Source: Methanomassiliicoccaceae archaeon
GTDB taxonomy: Archaea > Thermoplasmatota > Thermoplasmata > Methanomassiliicoccales > Methanomethylophilaceae
Reading direction: 5' to 3'
Length of the DNA: 64,000 nucleotides
Assembly: GCA_016284295.1 (NCBI GenBank)
Contig: JAEEOP010000041.1
Location: forward strand, 1-64,000
Part shown: in pieces, positions 38,977 through 49,578 of the stretch
Position numbering within the stretch: the first letter of the stretch is position 1
How the letters are laid out: each line of letters opens with the position of its first letter
Translations under genes and position numbers: made by a program
Notes under the pieces: model-generated
What the model was told of the DNA's origin: nothing
The model's input: only the letters and a program-made list of their open reading frames with translations
Database searches by the model: none

Positions 38977-40150
38977 CCGAATCACCGGAGCCCATCTCCT
39001 CGTCGAGGATCTCCTCCAACTTCTTCGCCAGGACCTTCGAGGGTATATCCGGCAGCGATATGAGCGTGGACCTTCCGTTCCCATCGGAGGACACCTTGGT
39101 CCTCACCAGGCTGACCTTCTCCAGCCCCTGCACATGGCTCCAGAACTGGGTGTGCTTCCTCGCGGGGACATCATACTCCTCGCAGACGACCGCGTAGGTC
39201 TTCTCCGCCGAGGACAAAGGGATCACGACGTTCTGCTTCATGGCGCGGGCCACTGCCAACAGAATGAGCTTCTTGTTCAGGTCCAGCGACCTTATCTTCG
39301 ATTCGGACACCATGCTGTAGATGCTGGCCTTCGCCTCGCGGACGTTCTCCACGGTGATCTCTCCGTCGGTCATCCCCTCGGCTATTATAGCCGACCTCTC
39401 CAGCAGCTCCACGGCCATTCTCGCATCGCCATAATCATCTGAGCTCTCCGCGATCTGGTCGATGGCGTCGTCGGATATCCTTCCGGGATACAGCGCCTCC
39501 TCGGCTCTCTCCTTGACTATCTGCTTCAGCTCGTCGTAGTTGTACCTGTCAAACTTGACCAGGGTGGTCCTCTTGAACGTAGACAGCGAGGCCTGGTCCA
39601 TCATCTCGTAGACGGACACCTGCGCCACCAGTATGAGGGAGACGGGGGCGGGTTTGTTGACCTCGTCGGACAGCCTTGTGATCTGATAGATTATGTCCAC
39701 GGTATTCTTCTTCAGCAGCACGTCGACCTCGTCCAATATGATGACCAGCGGCCTCTTGTTCTTCAGGAGGTGGTTCTTGAACACGCGAGCCATATCCTCG
39801 GTGGAGAATCCCCTGTCGGGGTACCCCTGGTCGAAGAAGCGTATCAGGTTGAGCAGCACCGAGTTCTCCGAGTTGCTGTTCCTGCAGTTGACGTAGATGA
39901 TGTCTATCGGCGTCCCTTTTCCGTTGAGGAACGCCTTCATGTCGTCGCAGAACCTCCTCGCCGTGGCCGTCTTGCCTGTTCCGACGGATCCCATCAGGAA
40001 CGCGTTGCACGGACGGTCGTAGTCCACCAGCGGGCGGAAGAGCGTCTCCAGCTCATGCATCTGGGCGTCCCTGCTGACAAGGTTCTTCGGAACGTAGTTG
40101 CTGTCGAATCTGGAGGGATCCTTGATAATGCTGGAGGACTTCTCGAACAT
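38906..40150 (-). CDS. cdc6: Orc1/Cdc6 replication initiator
   Basis: SRDAQMHELETLFRPLVDYDRPCNAFLMGSVGTGKTATARRF…VIILDEVDVLL; C-terminal WH domain; start trimmed to MFEKSSSIIKD. Confidence 0.94.
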   Translation of the reverse strand: MFEKSSSIIKDPSRFDSNYVPKNLVSRDAQMHELETLFRPLVDYDRPCNAFLMGSVGTGKTATARRFCDDMKAFLNGKGTPIDIIYVNCRNSNSENSVLLNLIRFFDQGYPDRGFSTEDMARVFKNHLLKNKRPLVIILDEVDVLLKKNTVDIIYQITRLSDEVNKPAPVSLILVAQVSVYEMMDQASLSTFKRTTLVKFDRYNYDELKQIVKERAEEALYPGRISDDAIDQIAESSDDYGDARMAVELLERSAIIAEGMTDGEITVENVREAKASIYSMVSESKIRSLDLNKKLILLAVARAMKQNVVIPLSSAEKTYAVVCEEYDVPARKHTQFWSHVQGLEKVSLVRTKVSSDGNGRSTLISLPDIPSKVLAKKLEEILDEEMGSGDSDEMRSVQLRGGHVHQVQRDAPVP

Positions 40151-40354
40151 CTTCACACCGGTCTCGTGGTCTGTTGCTAGGATGGATTCCACGTGGTTAT
40201 GCCACATCCATGCCATCGGCCAATATATTCTTTTATCATCGATGTCGGGGCGGCTTGGCACTTCCGCTTCGAGGCGGCCGTGGTGCGCTGGATGTACCGA
40301 TTTCGCCGACAATCCGATGTAACGGCTTAATACGATGACGGATGATGCATCGTC

Positions 40355-40981
40355 ATGGCAGGCAGGACCCCCGATGCAGAATCATCCGCCCCCAAGCGCA
40401 GGATGTGCTGGAAATGCCAGAAGTACAACGTCCCCGGCGCGGAGTTCTGCGCGTTCTGCGGAGCCCAGTTCGTCACGGACAACGACCATTACCAGACGGA
40501 CGGCCGCACCATATCGGACACGGATGAGACCGCATACCTGTCCGCACCCCCGCCGAAGATCAAGAGGTCGTACAAGGGGATAGCCCTCATGCTTGCGATC
40601 ATCGCGGTCGGGGTCGTCGTCATCGTGATGGCCGCAGGCGGGACCCATGACGTCGTGTACAACTACGCGCTCACCGACTATGAGGAGGACGGGAACTACG
40701 TGCACGTCGAATACACCCTGAGCGTCAAGAACAACAAGCTCTCGGACGTGTATGTCTCCAATTTCGAGCCTGTCCTGTATATCGGTTCCACTCCGATGCC
40801 ATTCGATGATGACATCTCCTACATCCCGTTCGTGAAAGGGATGACCTGGACATGGACCATATCCGCAGATGTCCCCAAGAGCGATTGGGCACAGGGCGTG
40901 CACATCGGATTCGAGAACAGGATCGACACCAGGAGCTTCGATATAGCCCAGGACACGAACCTGGCCATAAAGAAGTCCTGA
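40355..40981 (+). CDS. Zinc-ribbon membrane protein, hypothetical
   Basis: MCWKCQKYNVPGAEFCAFCGAQF + one TM segment. Confidence 0.8.
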   Translation: MAGRTPDAESSAPKRRMCWKCQKYNVPGAEFCAFCGAQFVTDNDHYQTDGRTISDTDETAYLSAPPPKIKRSYKGIALMLAIIAVGVVVIVMAAGGTHDVVYNYALTDYEEDGNYVHVEYTLSVKNNKLSDVYVSNFEPVLYIGSTPMPFDDDISYIPFVKGMTWTWTISADVPKSDWAQGVHIGFENRIDTRSFDIAQDTNLAIKKS

Positions 40982-41060
40982 TGCATCCAGCGCCAAACCC
41001 GGCACCCGGCCATCCAATAAATCCTTTAAGCAGTCCACCCATAGAGGGCACCGATATCAC

Positions 41061-42020
41061 ATGAACGAGATTTGGACGGAGAAGTACAGGCCCAGGAACC
41101 TGGACGATGTGGTTGGTCAGAAGCACGTGACCGAGAGGCTGAAGTCCTATGTGGCCTCCAGGAACATGCCGCATCTTCTTTTCACCGGCCCGGCCGGGAC
41201 CGGGAAGACCACCTGCTCCCTCGCTCTGGCCAAATCGATGTTCGGCGACGAGTGGAAAGGCAACTTCATAGAGCTCAACGCATCCGACGAGAGAGGGATC
41301 GACGTAGTCCGCGGCAAGATCAAGGAGTTCGCCAGGACCGCACCCCTTGGAGGCGCGGAGTTCAAGATCATCTTCATGGACGAGGCCGATGCGCTCACAT
41401 CCGACGCACAGGCCGCTCTGAGGAGGACGATGGAGAAGTTCTCCGGGATCTGCCGTTTCATCCTCTCGTGCAACTACTCTTCCAAGATCATCGACCCCAT
41501 CCAGTCCAGGTGCGCCGTGTTCAGGTTCAAGCCCCTAACCGCGGACGATGTGAGGGAATACCTCCAGAACATCGTCGACAAGGAGAACGTGGACATAGAC
41601 GAGGACGCCATGAACGGTCTGATCCACGTCGCGAGGGGAGACATGAGGAGGGCGGTCAACTCCCTGCAGGTCGCGGCATCGCTGGGAAAGAAGATAGATC
41701 TCGACGTGATCTACCAGACCACCGGAATGGCCAACCCCCAGGCGGTCAAGGATATGATCGAGACCGCACTCGGAGGCAACTTCATCAGGGCCCGCGACAT
41801 GCTGGACGATATAATGATCACATTCGGACTGTCCGGTCAGGACGTCATCAAGCAGATACACTCGACGTTCTTCGACCTCAGCATCACCGATGCGGAGAAG
41901 GTCAGGTTCATGGACAAGACCGGTGAGATCGAGTTCCGTATCGTCGAGGGAAGCAACGAGAGGATACAGCTGGAAGCTCTGCTCGCTTACCTTGTCATGC
42001 TCGGCGGAAAATCGAGATGA
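41061..42020 (+). CDS. rfcS: Replication factor C small subunit
   Basis: IWTEKYRPRNLDDVVGQKHVTERL…LFTGPAGTGKTTCSLALAK…FMDEADALTSDAQAALRRTME. Confidence 0.97.
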   Translation: MNEIWTEKYRPRNLDDVVGQKHVTERLKSYVASRNMPHLLFTGPAGTGKTTCSLALAKSMFGDEWKGNFIELNASDERGIDVVRGKIKEFARTAPLGGAEFKIIFMDEADALTSDAQAALRRTMEKFSGICRFILSCNYSSKIIDPIQSRCAVFRFKPLTADDVREYLQNIVDKENVDIDEDAMNGLIHVARGDMRRAVNSLQVAASLGKKIDLDVIYQTTGMANPQAVKDMIETALGGNFIRARDMLDDIMITFGLSGQDVIKQIHSTFFDLSITDAEKVRFMDKTGEIEFRIVEGSNERIQLEALLAYLVMLGGKSR

Positions 42021-42786
42021 ACTTCGGGACCATCTTTTCCGAGGCCTCTTGAAGCACTTCTTGGGAAGAGCACATCACCAGTATCCCGTGCTCGTCTACC
42101 AGGCTCTTATCATAGACGGCACCGGCCTTCTCTGCTATGTGCATACCCGGCATGAAATCCCAGATCTTGTTAAGGAATCTGACATGCACATCCAGCCTGC
42201 CTGCGGCCAGATATGAGAAATCCACCGACGCCGCTCCGAACACCTTGAAACGAGCGATATCGGTGTAGCAATCATGGAATATCGCCGCCTGCGCATCCCT
42301 GAACTGCTGAGAGCGCCTGCTGAAATCACCGGTGGACACCAGACACTTCTTCAAAGGCGCGGGATCCGCCGTGTGGATCGGCACACCATTGAGGAACGCC
42401 CCGTCCTCGGATGCGGTGAACATCTCATCGAACACCGGCAGGTATATCGCCGAAGCCTTCGGGACCCCGTCGACCATGAAGCTGCCCTGCATCCCGAAGA
42501 ACGGTATGCCCCTGCTGTAGTTCATCGTCCCGTCGATGGGGTCGATAGTCCATGAGCGGTGCTCTATGCCCTGGTCGGGATTGGTCTCCTCTGAGATGAT
42601 CGCGTCGTCCGGGAACGCCTCCCTGATGGTGGAAATAATGGATTCCTCCGCCAGAACATCCGATCCGGTAACCACATCATAAGTACCTATAGCGGTGCCC
42701 TTCTCCTTCGCGGAGCGGTCACCCTTCACAACGATCTCCGATGCCTTGCGTATGGCATCCTCCAGGACCTTCAGCTCTTCCGACAT
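41995..42786 (-). CDS. suhB: Inositol monophosphatase family / FBPase
   Basis: WTIDPIDGTMNYSRGIPFFGMQGSF; 26-bp convergent overlap with rfcS. Confidence 0.93.
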   Translation of the reverse strand: MSEELKVLEDAIRKASEIVVKGDRSAKEKGTAIGTYDVVTGSDVLAEESIISTIREAFPDDAIISEETNPDQGIEHRSWTIDPIDGTMNYSRGIPFFGMQGSFMVDGVPKASAIYLPVFDEMFTASEDGAFLNGVPIHTADPAPLKKCLVSTGDFSRRSQQFRDAQAAIFHDCYTDIARFKVFGAASVDFSYLAAGRLDVHVRFLNKIWDFMPGMHIAEKAGAVYDKSLVDEHGILVMCSSQEVLQEASEKMVPKFISIFRRA

Positions 42787-42790
42787 GTGA

Positions 42791-44026
42791 TCAGTAACGG
42801 TTGTCGAATATGCGGTTGGTCTTCTTCTCGCTCCTCGGCAGGTATCCGATGTCAACGGCCTTGGGGACGACGGTGACGTTGATCTTGGACTTGACCTTCT
42901 CGACCAGTTCCTTCTCCGCCACTTCGCGGGCCTCCCCCTGGGCGGGGGTCTCGAAGTAGACCGTGATGATGTCCCTGCCCTCCAGGTGGTCGATCATGAT
43001 CTGGTATTCGCTGGTGGCGTCCTTCATCGTTGCAAGGACTTCCTCGAACTGCGCGGGGAACATGTTGACCCCTTTGACCTTGATCATGTCGTCGGTGCGT
43101 CCGACGATGATGTCTATGCGGGGGAACCTGGATCCGCACGGGCACTCGCCGGGGATGATCCTGGTGAGGTCGTGGGTCCTGTACCTGATGAGCGGGGCCC
43201 CCTCCTTCCTGAGGGTGGTGATGACCAGCTCCCCATACTCCCCGTCTGGGAGGACCTCTCCGGTCTTCGGGTCGATGATCTCGAAATAGATGTAGTCGTC
43301 CCACATGTGGATGCCGTTGCGGTAGTCGCAGCTGATGCCGATCCCGGGGCCGTAGATCTCGGTCAGTCCGTATATGTCATAGAAATCGACGCCGAGGTCC
43401 TCCGCGATGCTCTTGCGCATCTTGTCGCCCCAGCGCTCGGAACCGATGATCCCCTTCTTCAGGCACAGCTTGTCCCTTATGCCGCGCTTCTTGATCTCCT
43501 CGGACAGCAGCAATGCGTATGAGGAAGTCGAACATAGGACGGTGGATTTCAAATCCTCCATCATGCGGAGCTGCTTGTCGGTGTTGCCAGGGCCCATGGG
43601 GATCGCCATGGCGCCAAGCCTCTCGCATCCCGCCTGGAAACCAATCCCTGCAGTCCAGAGCCCGTATCCGGGCGTGATGTGGAGACGGTCCTTGTCGGTC
43701 ACGCCTGCCATGACGTAGCAGCGCTCGAACATTATGGCCCAGTCCTCGACGTCCTTCTTGGTGTAGGGGATGACGACCGGTGTGCCTGTAGTACCGGATG
43801 ACGAATGGATCCTGACGATGTCCTTCTCGGGGACGGCCGCAAGTCCAAGAGGATATGCCTCGCGGAGGTCGCCCTTGTCGGTGAACGGTAGCTTCTCGAA
43901 GTCCTCCTGCGTCCTGACTGCGGCCACATCTATGCCCTCGAACTTCTTGGCGTAGAATGGGCTGTGCTCCTTTATCGTGGCCAGTTCGTTGAGGATCATC
44001 TCCTTCTGGTACTCGTTCATCCTCAT
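42791..44026 (-). CDS. paaK: Phenylacetate-CoA ligase family protein
   Basis: HSSSGTTGTPVVIPYTKKDVEDWA…YGLTEIYGPGI…RYRTHDLTRI. Confidence 0.94.
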   Translation of the reverse strand: MRMNEYQKEMILNELATIKEHSPFYAKKFEGIDVAAVRTQEDFEKLPFTDKGDLREAYPLGLAAVPEKDIVRIHSSSGTTGTPVVIPYTKKDVEDWAIMFERCYVMAGVTDKDRLHITPGYGLWTAGIGFQAGCERLGAMAIPMGPGNTDKQLRMMEDLKSTVLCSTSSYALLLSEEIKKRGIRDKLCLKKGIIGSERWGDKMRKSIAEDLGVDFYDIYGLTEIYGPGIGISCDYRNGIHMWDDYIYFEIIDPKTGEVLPDGEYGELVITTLRKEGAPLIRYRTHDLTRIIPGECPCGSRFPRIDIIVGRTDDMIKVKGVNMFPAQFEEVLATMKDATSEYQIMIDHLEGRDIITVYFETPAQGEAREVAEKELVEKVKSKINVTVVPKAVDIGYLPRSEKKTNRIFDNRY

Positions 44027-44763
44027 CTGAATTCACCGTCGTCTATCCGTTGCAGCAGAGAAGCGGCCTCTTCGGAACCGCGGATGGCTGCCTTGGTAAG
44101 CCATTTCCTTGCATTAGATAAACTATGAGTCATCCCTTGTCCAGAAAGATGCATTTTACCCAGCTCGCACATGGCCTCCGAAGAGTCCATGTCGGCGGCC
44201 TTGATCATGCACTTCGCCGCCTTCGATGGATTGGAAGGGACTCCCCTTCCCTCGAGGTACATCCTTCCAAGGCGGACGCCGGCCTTGGGGTAGCCCGCAT
44301 CGAAGCATTTCGTATAGAATTCGATAGCCTTCTGGAGATCCACGGGGATCCCGCGACCCTCCTCGTTCATCACGGCCATCCTGTAGAGCGCGATTATGAG
44401 GCCTTCGTCGGCTGCCTTGGAATACCAGTAGTAGGCCTTCTCCCAGTCCTGCTCAATACCCTCCACGTCGGAGTACATGAAACCGAGATTGAACATCGCC
44501 CTTGCATTCCCGAGCTCCGCTGACTTGTGATAGAGCTCCATGGCCTTGTCCAGGTCCAACCTCATGCCGTAGCCGTGGGCGCGCATGTTGCCCAGATTGC
44601 ACATGGCCTCGGAATTCCCTTGATCGGCGGCAAGGCCGAACCATCTGGCGGCCTCCCTCCTGTCTTGAACGACGCCGTCCCCTTTGAAGAAGAGGTATCC
44701 CATGGCCACCTGAGCATCCGGATCCCCGTTCTGGGCGGCTCTTAGGACCTCCTCGTAACCCAA
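44023..44763 (-). CDS. Sel1-repeat protein
   Basis: A..WFGLAADQGNSEAMCNLGNMRAHG tandem units. Confidence 0.94.
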   Translation of the reverse strand: MGYEEVLRAAQNGDPDAQVAMGYLFFKGDGVVQDRREAARWFGLAADQGNSEAMCNLGNMRAHGYGMRLDLDKAMELYHKSAELGNARAMFNLGFMYSDVEGIEQDWEKAYYWYSKAADEGLIIALYRMAVMNEEGRGIPVDLQKAIEFYTKCFDAGYPKAGVRLGRMYLEGRGVPSNPSKAAKCMIKAADMDSSEAMCELGKMHLSGQGMTHSLSNARKWLTKAAIRGSEEAASLLQRIDDGEFR

Positions 44764-44767
44764 GGGA

Positions 44768-46207
44768 TCACTTCCTCGATTTCATCATGTTCAGCAGGGC
44801 CGCCGCATCTGGATCGCCCTGCTTCGCAGCCATCTTAAGGTACTTCTTGGCGCGGATGGTGTTCTGCTTGACGTACTTTCCGTCGTAGTAGAGCTTTCCT
44901 AGGTAGAACTGCGCCTCGTAGTAGCCCTGCTCCGAGGATGCTTCCAGGAGCCTGAGACCTTCCTCCACATCCTGCTTGACGCCGGAGCCGGTGACCTTGA
45001 ACATTCCGAGGAACGCCATCGCCGCAGGATGTCCCTTCTCGGCCGCTTCCCCGTACCAGAGCGCGGCCTCCTCCAGGTTCTTCTCCGTGCCCCTGCCTTC
45101 GTAGTAGAAGCATCCGAGGCAGTACTGCGAGTTGACCTCGCCCATCTCCGCCGCCTCCTTGAACCATTTCAGGGCCATCTCGTCGCTCTGCTCGTAGTAG
45201 TAGCCGTTGCCGTACATGCATGCCAGAGCATACTGGGCATAACCGTTGCACCTGTTGGCGGCCTCGGAGAACCAATGGGCCGCCTTCTCATAGTCCTTGG
45301 GGACCTTCTGTCCCTCGAAGCACATGTTGGCGAAGTCGACCATTCCCTGCTGGTAGCCGTTCTCGCATGATTTTTCCAGCCACTTCACAGCCTTTGCCGG
45401 ATCGATCGGGACTCCCTGGCCGTATGCGTAGCACATGCCGATCTGGTACTGGGCCTCCGCATGGCCCTGTTCGGCGGCCTTCTCGAAGAGCTCCGCGGCC
45501 TGCCTGTCGGCGGCGTTGCCCCTCCTAGTGGACAATACCATGCATCCTAGGGAGAACTGGGCATCCATGTTGCCTGCATCGGCGGCCTTCTGGTACCACT
45601 CCATGGCCTTGGACTGGTTGGGATCGGTGTTGCACAGTCCCTGGTCGTACATCTGGCCGATGCGGTACATCGCGGTACCGTCGCCCTTGTCCGCTGCGGC
45701 CCCGAGCCACTTCATGGCCATGTCCTTGTCCTTGGAGATCCCTTTCCCCATCAGGTACATGAATCCGATCTTGGCCTGGGCCTGGACATCGCCCTGCTCC
45801 GCGCATGCGGTATAGAACCTCACGGCCTCGGCATGGCTCTTCTTCACCTTGTCGGTGCCCTTGTCATACATGGCGAACAGCTCCGCGGATGCCGCGGTGT
45901 CCTTCTGCTCGCCTTTGAATCTCAATGCGATGAGATCGTCCATGGCGGCCTCGTCGTTCTTCTCGAACTCCTTGCAGACGATGGCGGCCTCCTTCGAACC
46001 CATGTCGGCGGCCTCCTTGAACAGCGCCTTCGCGGATGCCTTGTCCTTGGCCACGCCGCCCTCGCCCAGATACTGGAAGAGCGCACGGAGATACTTCGAA
46101 TCGGGATCAGACGATAATCTGGATACCTCTGCCGCCTTCGGCAGGTCGTATCCGTCCGAATTGATGTCCATAAGGGCGCGAGCCGAACTGATAGATTCTG
46201 ATGCCAT
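44768..46207 (-). CDS. Sel1-repeat protein
   Basis: Many A..WF..AA..G...AQ..LG..Y..G units. Confidence 0.94.
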   Translation of the reverse strand: MASESISSARALMDINSDGYDLPKAAEVSRLSSDPDSKYLRALFQYLGEGGVAKDKASAKALFKEAADMGSKEAAIVCKEFEKNDEAAMDDLIALRFKGEQKDTAASAELFAMYDKGTDKVKKSHAEAVRFYTACAEQGDVQAQAKIGFMYLMGKGISKDKDMAMKWLGAAADKGDGTAMYRIGQMYDQGLCNTDPNQSKAMEWYQKAADAGNMDAQFSLGCMVLSTRRGNAADRQAAELFEKAAEQGHAEAQYQIGMCYAYGQGVPIDPAKAVKWLEKSCENGYQQGMVDFANMCFEGQKVPKDYEKAAHWFSEAANRCNGYAQYALACMYGNGYYYEQSDEMALKWFKEAAEMGEVNSQYCLGCFYYEGRGTEKNLEEAALWYGEAAEKGHPAAMAFLGMFKVTGSGVKQDVEEGLRLLEASSEQGYYEAQFYLGKLYYDGKYVKQNTIRAKKYLKMAAKQGDPDAAALLNMMKSRK

Positions 46208-46376
46208 GGATACTTACCTTTTACATCCTTAGTGACGGGCGATATATCAGAATTGCCTTTTTTCGTTTGGAAGATGTGGAGCTATAGACGACATCGGAAC
46301 AAGGAGCGGTTGCCGTAAACGGATTACGGGAGAAATATCTGCTTTAAATCCGCGTCCCGATGGAAAGCCGATAACC

Positions 46377-48449
46377 ATGAGGATAGCGGTCTACGGCAAA
46401 GGCGGTATAGGCAAATCCACGGTCACGTCGAACCTCTCGTACTGCCTCTCGAAGAAGGGCCACAGGGTCATGCAGATAGGCTGCGACCCCAAATGCGACT
46501 CCACCAGACCGCTACTCAGGGGAAGATTCCAGACCACGGTCACCAGGTACATCAGGGACACCCCGCCGTCCAAGAGACGGTTGGAGGACATCGTCGCCGA
46601 AGGGACTGACGGCATCCTCTGCGTGGAGGCGGGTGGCCCCCGGCCCGGCACAGGATGTGCCGGAAAAGGGATCATCAGCATGTTCAGCACCCTGGAGAGG
46701 ATGGGCGTCGATTCCCTCGGGACGGATTTCACATTGTACGATGTCCTGGGCGATGTAGTGTGCGGAGGATTCTCCATCCCTATGCGCCCGGAGCATTCCG
46801 ACATCGTACTGATAGTCACATCCGGGGAGTACATGTCGCTTTTCGCGGCGAACAACATCATGAAGGGGTCCCTGCAGTTCGAGAAGGATGGAGGCAGGGT
46901 GGCAGGGCTCATCCTCAACCGCCGCGGATTGGATAATGAGGATGGACTCGTCGAGGAGTTCTCCAAGGCCACCGGCGTCCCGATCCTAGGAAGACTGGAC
47001 AGGTCCGAGCTGTTCAGGACGTCGGAAGCGACCGGCCGCACACTGTCGGAATCGTATCCGGATTCATCCGAGGCCCGCACATTCATGGACCTAGCCAATA
47101 CCTTATGCGGATTGTCAGCCTCCGGGATCGGCTCACCCGCCCCTCTCACAGATATGGAGCTCGATTCCCTCTATTCGCAGGGGCGTTTCGAGGGACGCGG
47201 GACCTTCGTCGAAGAGACCGTTGAACGCTCTTATTCGGATCCATTGCCTGTGATGGGCGCCCCGCGCAGGATAGGGAAGGGACCCGTGGCCGCTGTCTTG
47301 GAAGCGGGGAAGGTCACCGACATCCCTGTTGTGATACACGGCACAAAATCCTGCGGTTTCACCATGCTCAACGAGGTGTCCGAGCAGAGGATCGCTCATA
47401 TCCTGTCTGATCCCGGAGCATTCGTCGCTCCCGGGGACAACATCGTCAGCACCGACATGAGCGCGGAATCATCCGTGTTCGGCGGAAACGACCGCCTCAG
47501 AGAGACCCTCGAGGGACTTCTGGAAGATAACGTTGTCATAATAGTCATCGCCACATGCCTCCCGGGGATGATCGGGGACGACTGTAGCAAAGTCATATCC
47601 GATCTGGAATCCAAGAATCCCGGGCACAGGATACTCTACGTCGATGCGAACAGGGTGGACTCCGGCTTCGATGCCCACATGGAGGTCATCAGGGCATTCT
47701 CGGAACTGATCGATCCTGGTGTGGAACCCGAGGACGTGTATCTGAACGTGGTGGACGACAATTTCATATCATTCAACAAGGGGGACAACAGGAAGCACCT
47801 CTCATCCCTGCTGTCCGAGATCGGCATGGTCCTTGGGCCAGGATTCCTTAACGACTGCTCGGTCGATGACATCAGGAATCTGAGGAGATACGGCATGTCC
47901 GTCCTCTGCGAAAGCAGCAGGGACAACCTGGCAACAAAGGGCATACTGGAGAGCAAAGGGATCGAGTTCATGGGGAACAGTCTGCCCAGGGGATACTCCG
48001 AAACCCTCGAATGGATGAGGGAACTGATGTCCCTCAAGGGCAAAGGGAGCAACATCCTGGAAAGGATCTCTGAGGAATACGACGGCTGCGTATCGAGATA
48101 CTCGAAGGATCTGTCAGGAAGAAGGATCGACATACTGAGCTGGGATCCGCGGAAGGATGCCTGGATAGCCGATGCCCTGTCGGACTGCGGCTGCGACGTC
48201 ATCATCCATACGCTGGGCGCATCCGACTCCCGGGATCGGCGCATCACAGTTCACGGATCCATGGAGGATCTGACCAATTCCGTCGGACCTTCGGATGCCG
48301 TAATCGACTGCATGAGTACTGATATCGCTGGCACGATGGAGAAGCCGGACACATGGCTGTCCCACCGCGCATCGATGGAACTCATCCGCAGGGTCTGGAG
48401 CTTCGTGATGTCCAAGGGCGAAGGATCATGGGCAGCATGGGGTGATTAA
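46377..48449 (+). CDS. Nitrogenase-like fusion: N-terminal NifH-like Fe protein + C-terminal component-1 (NifD/NifK-like) domain
   Basis: [51 protein letters not shown] (NifH Cys ligands); then [32 protein letters not shown] (component-1 features). Confidence 0.9.
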   Translation: MRIAVYGKGGIGKSTVTSNLSYCLSKKGHRVMQIGCDPKCDSTRPLLRGRFQTTVTRYIRDTPPSKRRLEDIVAEGTDGILCVEAGGPRPGTGCAGKGIISMFSTLERMGVDSLGTDFTLYDVLGDVVCGGFSIPMRPEHSDIVLIVTSGEYMSLFAANNIMKGSLQFEKDGGRVAGLILNRRGLDNEDGLVEEFSKATGVPILGRLDRSELFRTSEATGRTLSESYPDSSEARTFMDLANTLCGLSASGIGSPAPLTDMELDSLYSQGRFEGRGTFVEETVERSYSDPLPVMGAPRRIGKGPVAAVLEAGKVTDIPVVIHGTKSCGFTMLNEVSEQRIAHILSDPGAFVAPGDNIVSTDMSAESSVFGGNDRLRETLEGLLEDNVVIIVIATCLPGMIGDDCSKVISDLESKNPGHRILYVDANRVDSGFDAHMEVIRAFSELIDPGVEPEDVYLNVVDDNFISFNKGDNRKHLSSLLSEIGMVLGPGFLNDCSVDDIRNLRRYGMSVLCESSRDNLATKGILESKGIEFMGNSLPRGYSETLEWMRELMSLKGKGSNILERISEEYDGCVSRYSKDLSGRRIDILSWDPRKDAWIADALSDCGCDVIIHTLGASDSRDRRITVHGSMEDLTNSVGPSDAVIDCMSTDIAGTMEKPDTWLSHRASMELIRRVWSFVMSKGEGSWAAWGD

Positions 48450-48450
48450 G

Positions 48451-49578
48451 ATGTATACGAAACCGAGCGGATTCATCGGCGCGGCCATGGCCGTACAGGG
48501 TATAAGGGACGCCACCGTGGTCCTCCACGGACAGAACGGATGCAGGAAGGGATTACTCGCAGGACAGTCGCTCATGGTCCGCACCGAGAGGAGGGATCCG
48601 GAATTCTACGGCAGGGACATGTCGGTCCCTTATTCGAACATACGTCCAGAGGACTACTACAGGGGCACCATCCAGAAGCTGGAGCGTGTTCTCGACCACG
48701 TTTCTGCGGAGGAATACGCACTGAGAGTCGTCATGTGCTCCCCCGGGATCTCGCTCGTCGGGGACGACTGCAGGAACCTTTCATCATCCAAGCAGGGATC
48801 TATGGTCCTGGACACCGACGACCTCCCCGAGGACTGCCCGGGAGGCTTCGACTCCTGCATCAGAAGCATAGTCAAGCACCTATCTCCCTCGCCTGGCAAG
48901 AGGATACCGAACGGTGTGAACATCATCGGGCTCAGCATCATGCACAAGGACTGGTCCAGCTATCTGCATGAGCTCTCCCATCTGCTGAAGGATGCGGGCT
49001 TCAAGGTCATCTGTGCGCTGGGCGCAGGATGCACCACGGAACAAATCGGGCAATCGGTGAACGCCTCTTACAACATAATCGTCGATCCGATGTACTCGCC
49101 GAGGACCGCGGAGCTGTACGAGTCGGAGTACGGTGTGAAGACCATCTCTATCAGCAGGTGCCCAGTAGGATACGATGCCATAGAGGAGCTCTTCCAGCAG
49201 ATCGGGAAAACCACAGGCGTCATACCCGAACATGGATTGAGCATGCTCCGCAAGAGCAAGAGAAGAGGGTACGAGGGAATCGTAGCGTCCGGCAAGAGCA
49301 TGCGTGGACGCACATTCTCCATCATCGCCGACGAATCCACGGAGAAACCTCTCAGAGCATGGCTGGAAGACTCGTTTGGAATGGTGGAATGCGATGACCA
49401 TCCGGATTACCTGTTCGCTCCCGGCGACATAGCCCGTCTGGAAGAGGCTTCCGGCGGCTGCGGGAAGGGTGTAGACATAGGATTCCCCTCATCCAGCGGC
49501 TCGGACTTCCTCAAAAGACCGCTCATGGGGCTCGAAGGATGCATGTACATACTGGATGCACTGTTCAACGATCGCTGA
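48451..49578 (+). CDS. Nitrogenase component-1-like (NifD/NifK-like) protein
   Basis: AMAVQGIRDATVVLHGQNGCRKGLLA, LRVVMCSPGISLVGDDC; immediately downstream of the fusion. Confidence 0.88.
   Translation: MYTKPSGFIGAAMAVQGIRDATVVLHGQNGCRKGLLAGQSLMVRTERRDPEFYGRDMSVPYSNIRPEDYYRGTIQKLERVLDHVSAEEYALRVVMCSPGISLVGDDCRNLSSSKQGSMVLDTDDLPEDCPGGFDSCIRSIVKHLSPSPGKRIPNGVNIIGLSIMHKDWSSYLHELSHLLKDAGFKVICALGAGCTTEQIGQSVNASYNIIVDPMYSPRTAELYESEYGVKTISISRCPVGYDAIEELFQQIGKTTGVIPEHGLSMLRKSKRRGYEGIVASGKSMRGRTFSIIADESTEKPLRAWLEDSFGMVECDDHPDYLFAPGDIARLEEASGGCGKGVDIGFPSSSGSDFLKRPLMGLEGCMYILDALFNDR

Noticed and set aside
40150-40355. Replication origin upstream of cdc6
   Set aside because: Only a CCACGTGG palindrome and small dyads were seen; no set of ORB-like repeats or AT-rich unwinding element I could support.
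46377-49578. Calling the nif-like locus a nitrogen-fixing nitrogenase
   Set aside because: No nifB/E/N, incomplete P-cluster cysteines and fused architecture; nitrogenase-like proteins have several other functions.
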